From NCBI GenBank assembly GCA_030849075.1, contig JASAOO010003039.1, positions 1 through 13,419 on the forward strand: DNA of 13,419 bases, given 5' to 3'. Every line of letters begins with the position of its first letter. Positions within the stretch are counted from its first letter, which is position 1. The notes under the pieces were generated by a model that was given only the letters and a program-made list of their open reading frames with translations, was not told the DNA's origin and searched no databases. This stretch comes from Zelonia costaricensis. Its lineage: Eukaryota > Euglenozoa > Kinetoplastea > Trypanosomatida > Trypanosomatidae. Shown piece after piece: positions 1 to 6,286 of the stretch. A program made the translations under genes and the position numbers.

Positions 1-159
1 TTTCCCAACTCTCGCCTTGTGCTGCGCTCCGTGAGAGTCCTCTGCGCATCTCCGTTCTCCAGCTCTGGCGCGCATCAGCGGGGTGCGCTGGGAGTCGTGG
101 TGTGCGTTGTTGGTGGCGGTCGTATCCATCTGCTTTTGGTACTGCAGTCTCTCGCTCTG

Positions 160-775
160 TGCGGCTGATGAGCCTCGTGTGTGCGTCGCCGCTCAAACAG
201 CCGGCACCAATGCAAGGGAAGAGCACGCCCGTTCCCCTGCGAAGGGAAGAAGTGCCTCAGCACGGCACTCGGTGAAGCTGGCTGCGTGCACGTCGCTTGC
301 GGTGCATTGCCCCCTCTTGTCCACCGTCCTCTTGCCTGCAGCACGCCCTCATGCCTTCGGCGAGTTGAGCTCCAAGCACCAATCGCGCGCCACGCTTGCC
401 CTGCTCCCCACGCCGTCCTCGTTGCTGGAGGAGTGACGGCACGGTGATGCGGCGCGTGAGAAAGCGGGTCTCCACTCGATTAGGCAGTGTGTGCAACCCT
501 GAAGGAGGCGCCGGGTCAGCCAGTCCTTGCGGCCTCTCAAGAAGAGACACCCTGTAGCGTTGGCACCCCGCCAAGTGTTCCAGCACCGCGCACCGTCTCG
601 AGCCTGCGAGCCGTCACCACTCCTAGACACTGGCGCGTGCTGGGGCCGCCGGCGTCGCACACACCAGATCCTTGCGTACTCCCGCTGCCCAGCCACAGAG
701 TCACTCTGACTGTGGCGCCGGACGGCGGAGCGTCCCGGTAGAAGCTGCCGGACTCGAAACGGGGGTACTTGCACG
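160..775 (-). mobile_element. Possible degenerate SIDER-type retroposon remnant in the LSm7 3' region
   Basis: Read on the minus strand, this roughly 0.6 kb stretch has the length, GC richness and lack of coding capacity of the SIDER elements (short degenerate relatives of ingi/L1Tc retroposons). SIDERs are abundant in Leishmania 3' UTRs and are linked to mRNA turnover and translation control. Several short phrases, such as the part around 590-720 and the part around 200-280, look familiar to me as Leishmania interspersed repeat sequence. No second copy is present in the window. I see no clear poly-A tail or target-site duplication, and both ends are approximate. The call rests on pattern memory and position, not on an alignment. 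Confidence 0.38.
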
Positions 776-1459
776 TGAGGACGGCAAAGCTCACGGCGTT
801 GAGAAGCACGTTGAGCACTTTAGGAATCTGCTGTGCGCCTCAAAGTGGACTTGTTGCTGCCGCAGACGCACGTCGACGGCGGGGTTGTCATCTTCACCGG
901 CACGCGTCGTGTGCGGGGTGCACCGATGCCGTAGCAGACAGTTCGGTGCGTCAAAACTGGGGTATGGACGGGCTGTGTTGGAGGTTTGTAGTGCACATGG
1001 CTGCGCAACTGTCGCCGGTATTGTCTTCGCAAAACAACGCGAGCAGTTCGTGGTGGTGGTGACTGTCGAACAGTGATGATGGAGAGGGGGGACGAGGAAG
1101 AGGAGGATGTTGCAGCTCGCGGCGGGTGAAGTGGGTCACACGAGAGGCGGCCGGCGCCACACCGCATCCATTGATGTTGCGACGCCTGGGTTAAAAGTGC
1201 GCTGAGCGCGCAGGGAGCTGCCGAGGGTTTTACAGGCGTACGCGTTGGTTTGCCGATCGCTAGGTACCGCCAAAAGCTGGAGGGTTGCTGAGAAAAAAAA
1301 AACGTCTCGGAGGCGAAGCCGGGGGGCGGGGCCTAAAGCGCCGTGCACTTGTAACGGATGAAGGGACTGCGAGTGTCTGAATCATCCTTCACTCTCCAGC
1401 AGACCGACCGATGCGCCGTCACACGTAAGCCCGTTTCTACAGACTCGTGGTGTGTGTGT

Positions 1460-1470
1460 GGGGGGGGGGG
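1460..1470. repeat. TG run followed by G11 tract
   Basis: A (TG)n run at about 1449-1459 leads directly into eleven consecutive G residues. On the sense strand this is C11 followed by a CA run. It lies about 100 bases past the LSm7 stop, so it is probably inside that gene's 3' UTR. Such simple tracts are common in trypanosomatid spacers. Confidence 0.85.
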
Positions 1471-1570
1471 CACAGCTTTACATCGGCACTGCCTGTGATG
1501 CTCTTTACGCGGCCAGGTAAAGCAAGGACTGGAGCTTAGAGTCACCTCCTGACGAGGGGCGTTGTGCGCG

Positions 1571-1846
1571 TCACGCAAACGGGTTTGCGATGAGGGTCGT
1601 GTCGCCAGAGAGAACGAGGCTGACCGGTCCGCCGCGCACCACGCACGCGCCGAGCGTCCTAATGTGCATGTTTCGGTGCCACAGCTCGGCGTCGGCGAGG
1701 ACAAGATTGACGTTGTTGTCGAATCCCTTCAGGACGCCGTGTACCTCATGGCCGCGCTGCACCACCACCACTTTGCGGTCCAGGTACTTTTCAAGGGACA
1801 GGATGCTCTCTTTCCGCTTCAGAATGTGCGCCGCTTCGGCCGACAT
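1571..1846 (-). CDS. LSM7: U6 snRNA-associated Sm-like protein LSm7
   Basis: This 91-residue protein has the single Sm fold of the LSm family. LSm7 is a subunit of the LSm1-7 ring (decapping and mRNA decay, cytoplasm) and of LSm2-8 (binds U6 snRNA 3' oligo-U, nucleus). The N-terminus reads [14 protein letters not shown] (residues 10-23), like the KKESILDLSKYID region of animal LSm7. The Sm1 motif [14 protein letters not shown] (37-50) has the RNA-binding Asp43 and Asn47. The Sm2 motif is [10 protein letters not shown] (69-78). The C-terminus ANPFA recalls the conserved NPF end of LSm7. The loop between Sm1 and Sm2 is shorter than in animals. The start at 1846 is preferred over an in-frame ATG at 1891 because a likely SL acceptor AG (1880-1879) lies between them. 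Trypanosomatids use this protein in cis/trans-splicing (U6 stability). Paralogue assignment rests on N- and C-terminal similarity and is fairly secure. Confidence 0.9.
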   Translation of the reverse strand: MSAEAAHILKRKESILSLEKYLDRKVVVVQRGHEVHGVLKGFDNNVNLVLADAELWHRNMHIRTLGACVVRGGPVSLVLSGDTTLIANPFA

Positions 1847-2347
1847 GGCAGAAAGCCGTTCCGGCGCTTTCTCGACAACTGAGAACAACATGTGCGATTG
1901 GTTCAGCCAGAGGTGGAGTGAGGGGGGGGGGAGAGAGAGTCGAGGAGAACGGAGATGACGTGTGCGCAGGGGTGCGGCAATAAGTGGAAGAGGGAGCATT
2001 GCGCAAGTGTGCGCCACGGGCTACGTGAATGTGCCCGCTGCCGACACCCCTGTTGCCGAACACCGTCATGGGGGATGGGGAGCAGGTAAAGGGTGCGCGA
2101 ACGGCGATTGCTGCGACGCGCTGTACCACGGCCATTTCGGCCGCGCTGCCCTTCCACGGCGCGTGAGCGAGCCCGCCTGCTCCCCGGGTTGAGCACCGTT
2201 CTCGTTTTGTTTTCTTTTGTCTGGCGTGTTGCTTTGTTTGTGTCACGCACATGCTGCCTCACAATTAGCTGCTTTAGGCGCAAGTTAACAAGTGCGCAGG
2301 TTAGACGCGACGATGGCTCACTCAACAACAGAATTGACATCGGCTGG
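1847..2347. other. RPF2-LSm7 intergenic spacer
   Basis: Non-coding spacer holding the RPF2 3' UTR and the LSm7 trans-splicing signals. The part nearest LSm7 (1915-1955) is strongly pyrimidine-rich on the sense strand, with a C10 run. The part next to RPF2 is less biased. Open frames here are extensions or antisense shadows of the flanking genes. No RNA gene was recognised. Confidence 0.7.
1879..1945 (-). promoter_or_regulatory. Predicted SL trans-splice acceptor for LSm7
   Basis: On the sense strand, a CT-rich tract containing C10 (1945-1915) is followed by a TTGTTCTCAG acceptor whose AG is at 1880-1879. This would leave a 32-base 5' UTR. The AG lies between the two candidate ATGs, so use of this site forces the 1846 start. 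It is a prediction from tract plus first suitable AG, with no transcript evidence. Confidence 0.5.
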
Positions 2348-3439
2348 CTAGATGTCTGTCTCGGGGCGCGACTCACCACTGTCGGACTCGACACGCGCCT
2401 TGCGACGCCGCGGCCTACCCGCTGCATCGGCATCGGCCTCACCGTCCGCAGTATCGTCGCCGCCGCCACCGCGGCGGTGCGCCTTGAAACGGCGCAGGCT
2501 CAGCTCGCTCACGTCCTGCTTGCCGACGTGCAGCTGCCCGCGGAGGTTCTGGAGACCGTCCGACTGCACGTTGGCCGCCGTCGAGCGCAGCGTTGCGAGG
2601 GTCTCGCGTGGGATGCGGCAGGCAACCTTGAACTCCTGCGGCGTCGCAAAGGAGATGCGCCGGATCTCAAAGTTGTAGTTGGGGCCGACGTCGTAGAGCT
2701 GCACGTTCTTGATCGTCTTGGGCACCCCCGATGCGGCCGACGGCTTCTTGACTGCGTAGTGCCGCATGCAGAGGACCGTGTTACCCTTTTCTGCTGGTGG
2801 CTTGTTGGTGTAGCAGTCGGTCGACGGCGCCACGCAAGCGTCCTCACCGTTCTGAGAGCACAGCGAGAAGAAGAGAACGCGGTCGCAGCCGTCGAGGTTG
2901 ATCTCGGTTTCGTTGCCGCCGCGGAAGTAGTCCACCAGGAGATTCTTGAGTCGCATAAAGGCGGGGTCGGTGGCAAACTCGCTCCCCTCAAACACAAAAA
3001 ACGGCTTGCCACCCACCGATCCGGCGTCGACGCCGAGGGTCTCTGACATGTCGAGACGGTCGGCCGCGATGATGCCGAGCTCGACCATGTCGAGCACGTG
3101 AAAGTCGAACTGGCGACCGATGGTGAGGTTGTGCGGCCGCTTCTTGTTGCTCGACCCAAAGCAGAAGAGCGAGCAGTCGTTCTTGAAGCCGAGGAACTCG
3201 AGATGCTGCCGTCCCTCGAACGGGTAGAAGGCGTTTTTCTTGGCCAGCTTCTTGCAGTACGGCTTTGTGATGGCCATGAGGTCCACCATGGCTTCTGCCA
3301 CGACCTCTGTCGAGGATGCACCCTTCAAAAAGAGCACGCGCTTTGGGTTCTCGACGACCTTGGGCTCATAGTGCTTCACGGCGCGCTGCGTCGTGGCGTT
3401 CTTCGCCGTGCGCCGCTTGAAGCCACCAACAGCCGACAT
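2348..3439 (-). CDS. RPF2: Ribosome biogenesis protein RPF2 (Brix domain)
   Basis: This 363-residue protein of the Brix family matches Rpf2. With Rrs1, Rpf2 brings the 5S RNP (5S rRNA, uL18, uL5) into the pre-60S particle in the nucleolus and supports 27S/ITS2 processing. The Brix domain begins at about NPKRVLFLKG (31-40). It includes the Rpf2-typical run FEGRQHLEFLGFKNDCSLF (74-92), the GSSNKKRPHNLTIGR block (95-109), FHVLDMVELGI (113-123), and the Brix signature around LYDVGPNYNFEIRR (248-261). Downstream is a family-typical C-terminal extension with basic and acidic patches (RRFKAHRRGGGG 316-327; RPRRRKARV 342-350) that could act in nucleolar localisation and rRNA contact. The length is close to yeast Rpf2 (about 340). 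The ATG gives a basic N-terminus (GFKRRTAKN) as in homologues, and a predicted splice acceptor lies 70 bases upstream. The frame is intact. Confidence 0.95.
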   Translation of the reverse strand: MSAVGGFKRRTAKNATTQRAVKHYEPKVVENPKRVLFLKGASSTEVVAEAMVDLMAITKPYCKKLAKKNAFYPFEGRQHLEFLGFKNDCSLFCFGSSNKKRPHNLTIGRQFDFHVLDMVELGIIAADRLDMSETLGVDAGSVGGKPFFVFEGSEFATDPAFMRLKNLLVDYFRGGNETEINLDGCDRVLFFSLCSQNGEDACVAPSTDCYTNKPPAEKGNTVLCMRHYAVKKPSAASGVPKTIKNVQLYDVGPNYNFEIRRISFATPQEFKVACRIPRETLATLRSTAANVQSDGLQNLRGQLHVGKQDVSELSLRRFKAHRRGGGGDDTADGEADADAAGRPRRRKARVESDSGESRPETDI

Positions 3440-3509
3440 GCGAGATCAGTGAGGGAGGAATAGATGAGGAGAGGGACCCTGGTGCTGCCGTAAGGGAAGG
3501 CAACTACAA

Positions 3510-3600
3510 CTGCGGTGAGTGAGAGTGTGTGTGTTTGTGTGTGTGTGCGTGGGAGGGGTGTGTGTGTGGTGAGGGAAAGGGGAGGAGTGGCGCAGGAGTG
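3510..3600 (-). promoter_or_regulatory. Predicted SL trans-splice acceptor for RPF2
   Basis: On the sense strand, a CT tract (3600-3570) continues into CA repeats and CTCACTCACCGCAG, with the acceptor AG at 3511-3510. The resulting 5' UTR would be 70 bases. No better AG lies between the tract and the start codon. Confidence 0.5.
3525..3570. repeat. TG/CA microsatellite before RPF2
   Basis: Two TG-rich runs (3525-3550 and 3558-3570) are separated by a short purine-rich interruption. On the sense strand they read as CA repeats and sit within the predicted splice-acceptor tract of RPF2. Confidence 0.9.
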
Positions 3601-3878
3601 AACACGCACAGAGCCGCGGAAGAGGGTGGCCGAGGAACATGAGCGCAGCAGCGCAGCGTTGAGAGTCGAAGAAAGCCGCAGCCGGGACAACCTGTTTTTT
3701 TTGCGGGCTTCCGGTGTCTTTCCCTGTTTTTGCCTTTTTTTTACTGGACTGGATTTGCGGAGGTCGGTGCGAGCCAGACCTGATGGGAGCGGGAGGCGAC
3801 TCCGCCACGTAGCTGAATGTGTCCTCCGGGGACGACGACAAACGGCCCCCCAGGTGCCAGCGCTCAAGGGACATATAA

Positions 3879-3894
3879 ACACACACACACACAC
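3879..3894. repeat. (AC)8 microsatellite
   Basis: Eight AC units on the plus strand, in the spacer downstream of the epimerase gene. Its orientation is opposite to the TG runs near 3525-3570, so TG appears here on the sense strand. Confidence 0.9.
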
Positions 3895-4455
3895 AAGGAA
3901 AAAAGAGGGCCCGCCACGACGGCGGCGCGGCTCTTGCGGAAAGAAAAGAAAAGAGAGGGGGGGGGCACGTCTACAAGAGACGAGGAAGTGAGCTGCGACG
4001 CAACGCTGTTCTCCATTTCCTCCCGTGAGAAAGCGAGACCGTCGTCCAGTACTGCGCTGATGCGAGGAGCAGCAAGTGCTGTATCACGAGGAGGCGCTCC
4101 GATAGCTATGCACCACCGCAACACAGCGAACAGGTGAAAGGAGACCAAGAAGCGAAAAGAAAGCATGACGCTGGCCTAATGCCTCCACGTCATTTCCAGC
4201 ACCCGTGGAGAACCAAGGGCGGGGAGGGGCAGGCAGTCAATTGTAGCGTTTTGTGGTTGTTGTCTTTTTGAGGCACAACTCTGGGCACCGCTGGGCCGAG
4301 CCGTGCAAGGCGGGGGAGGAAGAGGGGCCGAGAAGAGCACAGAACAGGGAAGAATCGCAGCTAAGGATGTAAGGGTGAGCGCGGAGGAGAACCTCTATTC
4401 TCGTGGGTGCGGCGTGGACGTGCCCACGAGCACATTCGCTGGAGGGGCGTGCTGG

Positions 4456-4911
4456 CTACGGCTTCACCTCCTCTAGCTCGGTGAGCACGCCACCGCAGTC
4501 CTTTGGGTGCAGAAAGATGACCGGGTTGCCGTGGGCACCAATCTTCGGCTTCGTGCCGAGGCACCGGATGTTGGCCTCCTTGCACTTCTGCATCGCCGCC
4601 GCGATGTCGGGCACCTCCAGACAGATGTGATGCATGCCGCCGCTCTTGTTGCGCTCGAGGAAGGCCGCGATGGGGCTGCTGTCACCGAGCGGGTGGAGCA
4701 GCTCGATCTTCGAGTTGGGCAGCTCGACAAAGACGGTGATGACGCCGTGCTCCTCCTGTTTGACAGGGTCGCTCACCTTGGCGCCAAAGAGGGTCTTGTA
4801 CATGGCTCCTGCCTCAACAATGTTGCGGCTCGGCGGCACCGCGATGGCGACATGGTTGAGCCGCCCGAGGTTGGCGGGCATCGCGAACCGTGCGGCGCAG
4901 CGGCGGAGCAT
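4456..4911 (-). CDS. MCEE: Methylmalonyl-CoA epimerase, mitochondrial
   Basis: This 151-residue vicinal-oxygen-chelate (glyoxalase-fold) protein is closely similar to animal MCEE. It interconverts (2S)- and (2R)-methylmalonyl-CoA between propionyl-CoA carboxylase and B12-dependent methylmalonyl-CoA mutase, feeding propionyl-CoA into succinyl-CoA. Metal/catalytic positions fit the family: His20 (GRLNHVAIAV), Glu70 (KIELLHP), the GGMHHICLEV motif at 91-100 (H94/H95) and Glu145 in GVLTELEEV. The stretch IGAHGNPVIFLHPKDCGG (124-141) is nearly identical to the animal enzyme. The start MLRRCAARFAMP gives a short Arg-rich presequence like that of the upstream GCVP gene, suggesting mitochondrial import. 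The frame stays open for 100 codons further upstream, but that part is low-complexity and is interrupted by the predicted splice acceptor. The protein is shorter than human MCEE (176) mainly because of the shorter presequence. Confidence 0.94.
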   Translation of the reverse strand: MLRRCAARFAMPANLGRLNHVAIAVPPSRNIVEAGAMYKTLFGAKVSDPVKQEEHGVITVFVELPNSKIELLHPLGDSSPIAAFLERNKSGGMHHICLEVPDIAAAMQKCKEANIRCLGTKPKIGAHGNPVIFLHPKDCGGVLTELEEVKP

Positions 4912-4916
4912 TTGGG

Positions 4917-4950
4917 CTGTGAGGGGGAGGGTTGGTGAGAAAAAAGGGGA
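4917..4950 (-). promoter_or_regulatory. Predicted SL trans-splice acceptor for MCEE
   Basis: The sense strand reads CCCCTTTTTTCTCACC, then CCCTCCCCCTCACAG, with the acceptor AG at 4918-4917. This would leave only a 5-base native leader (CCCAA) before the ATG. The tract is strong, but the very short leader makes an additional upstream acceptor possible. Confidence 0.45.
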
Positions 4951-6005
4951 TGACTCGAATGGGGGCGTGGGGTGGAGGTGGTGCTGAAGGTGCGCTGCAT
5001 GGCCGGGGTGCGCAAGCACAGAAGTGAAAAAGGGGTTGAGCAATGAAGGGAAAGTGGGGTTGTGTGGGCGGCGTCCGAGCAAGACTGCGCAGAGCGCAGT
5101 GAAGCGTCGTCGCCAACAGTCACTGGCGGAGGAGGAGAGAGGACAGCCTCGCATTGAAGGCGGTGCTGTGCGCGTGCGCACGACAACTCGTTCACAGGTT
5201 GTTAAGCCCAACCACGGAGTGAGCTCTGTGTGAAGCTACACGAGCACGCGCCTGCCGCCCCACTTCAGTGAAAGGCGGCAACGCTTCCGAGTGAGCGAGT
5301 GCTTGCGCTGCTCGTCTGCGTGGCTGTTTTCAGTGGGCCTCGGAGGATGCTGGCTCTTGGGATGCCGGGAAGGTCTGCTGCGCGTGTGCCCTGCCTGCCA
5401 GCGGGACGAGAGGAAAAAACAAAAAAGCGATAGGGGCGATTGGCACGGGAGGGATTTCATGTACGGGCACCGAGGCGCGCTTTTTAGTGTACCGCGCGCT
5501 TTGTCAACATGCCCGATGGCGTTCCGAGCTCATGGGGTGGAGAGGGGAGGGGCAAATCGCACACACTTCATCGCCGGACTCCACGTCGAATTAGAGGGTT
5601 CTCTTCCGACTTGCGCCGCTGATCGCGAGTGCTGACCAAGAAGGTAAAAAGGAAGGAGAAGGCCACGATGGTCGGGCAGGGCGGCACCGTGAAGAAGCGA
5701 GCGAAAGAGAACAGACAGGCAGGGAAGGAGCGACGACGAAAGGGGGTCGATAGCGCTGTTGCAGAGACAGAAGACGAGAAAGGGGAGAGCGAGGGAAGGG
5801 GGGGGGAGGGGCGGTGGAGAAGCGCGCAAGGGAACAGAAAAGAGAACAACGGTAGAGTAGGGCTTCAAAACAGCCGCGCACGTAAAAAAAATGGCGTGTC
5901 ACCAGCTCGATGAAGAAGGGCAAGAGGCGGGACGAGGAGGCGCGCTGACACGCACATCCCTGCGGCACCCCGGCAAAGGCGAAAGACAGCGAGAAAAGAG
6001 CGAAG

Positions 6006-6018
6006 AAAAAAAAAAAAA
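6006..6018. repeat. A13 homopolymer (T13 on sense strand)
   Basis: Thirteen consecutive A residues on the plus strand, lying 270 bases past the GCVP stop on the sense strand. It is part of the pyrimidine-biased GCVP downstream region. Confidence 0.95.
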
Positions 6019-6161
6019 CGCTTGCGATGACAAGGGTCAGTTCAACCACCTGGCTAGTCCGACTCGCGCGCCGCGATTGCAAGTTGGAAGCGCGGAAAGG
6101 TTGCCGGGGAGAGGAGGAGGGGGGGGGCGCACGCGGTTGAGCAACTCCCTGGTGCACCAAA

Positions 6162-6179
6162 CAACAACAACAACAACAA
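6162..6179. repeat. (CAA)6 trinucleotide repeat (TTG on sense strand)
   Basis: Six perfect CAA units on the plus strand, about 110 bases past the GCVP stop codon on the sense strand. It is therefore probably transcribed within the GCVP 3' UTR as UUG repeats. Confidence 0.95.
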
Positions 6180-6220
6180 AAAGCTCGTACGTCTACGCCG
6201 TTTGCTCATGCCTCGCCGCC

Positions 6221-6235
6221 AAAAAAAAAAAAAAA
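6221..6235. repeat. A15 homopolymer (T15 on sense strand)
   Basis: Fifteen A residues on the plus strand, giving U15 about 50 bases after the GCVP stop in the transcript. It is U-rich and could bind RNA-binding proteins, or it may simply be a neutral slippage tract. Confidence 0.95.
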
Positions 6236-6286
6236 GGCCGGGACAGCAATCGCATGTAGGTCGTCTGGGAAGACGTAGGGGGCCTG

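Larger units (their letters stand above)
1..1570. other. Gene-poor region downstream of LSm7
   Basis: This 1.57 kb stretch lies 3' of the LSm7 gene on the sense (minus) strand and should hold its 3' UTR plus intergenic sequence. Open frames of 84-141 codons occur on both strands, but they overlap in conflicting frames, give compositionally biased translations and resemble no family I know. They look like chance frames in GC-rich DNA. Visible structure includes an A10 tract (1293-1302), a TG run leading into a G11 tract (about 1449-1470), and a stretch at about 160-775 that resembles a Leishmania retroposon remnant. No TTAGGG telomere repeats are present. If this is the chromosome-26 left arm, it would lie near the end of a unit transcribed toward the telomere. 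That placement is inference. Confidence 0.6.
3440..4455. other. Epimerase-RPF2 intergenic spacer
   Basis: About 1 kb without a convincing gene, holding the epimerase 3' UTR (from 4455 leftward) and the RPF2 splice region. From 4000 to 3500 the sense strand becomes dominated by T/C tracts with CA repeats (plus-strand TG at 3525-3570, AC8 at 3879-3894) and a G8-9 run near 3957-3966. Open frames of up to about 170 codons here translate to biased Thr/His/Arg/Ser-rich products and are judged non-coding. Confidence 0.7.
4912..6286. other. GCVP-epimerase intergenic spacer (GCVP 3' region)
   Basis: This 1.37 kb region has no recognisable gene and should contain the GCVP 3' UTR and the epimerase splice signals. 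From about 6240 to 5640 the sense strand is markedly pyrimidine-rich, with T15 (6235-6221), (TTG)6 (6179-6162), T13 (6018-6006) and many CT blocks. From 5640 to 5236 composition is more even. Long open frames on either strand (up to 189 codons) translate to Ser/Pro/Arg- or Lys/Arg-rich low-complexity sequence and are rejected as genes. No SIDER-like phrase was recognised in the 5236-5640 part. Confidence 0.65.

Noticed and set aside
349..774. 141-codon minus-strand open frame in the left region, and plus-strand frames at 83-436 and 672-1076
   Set aside because: They are mutually overlapping frames on both strands with Arg/Ser/Cys-rich products and no recognisable motif. They fall within or next to the putative retroposon remnant.
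1071..1077. GTGATGA resembling a C box of a C/D snoRNA
   Set aside because: No CTGA D box within the usual 70-100 bases (the nearest is about 130 bases away), no terminal stem and no second copy.
2093..3046. 317-codon plus-strand open frame
   Set aside because: Mostly antisense to RPF2, with a compositionally biased product and no domain. All supported genes are on the minus strand.
4912..5211. 100-codon N-terminal extension of the epimerase
   Set aside because: Low-complexity sequence interrupted by the predicted splice acceptor at 4918-4917. The presequence and family homology start at 4911.
5591..6160. 189-codon minus-strand open frame after GCVP
   Set aside because: It is a product of the pyrimidine-rich block (Ser/Phe/Leu/Pro-rich), with no clear start context, domain or splice signal of its own.
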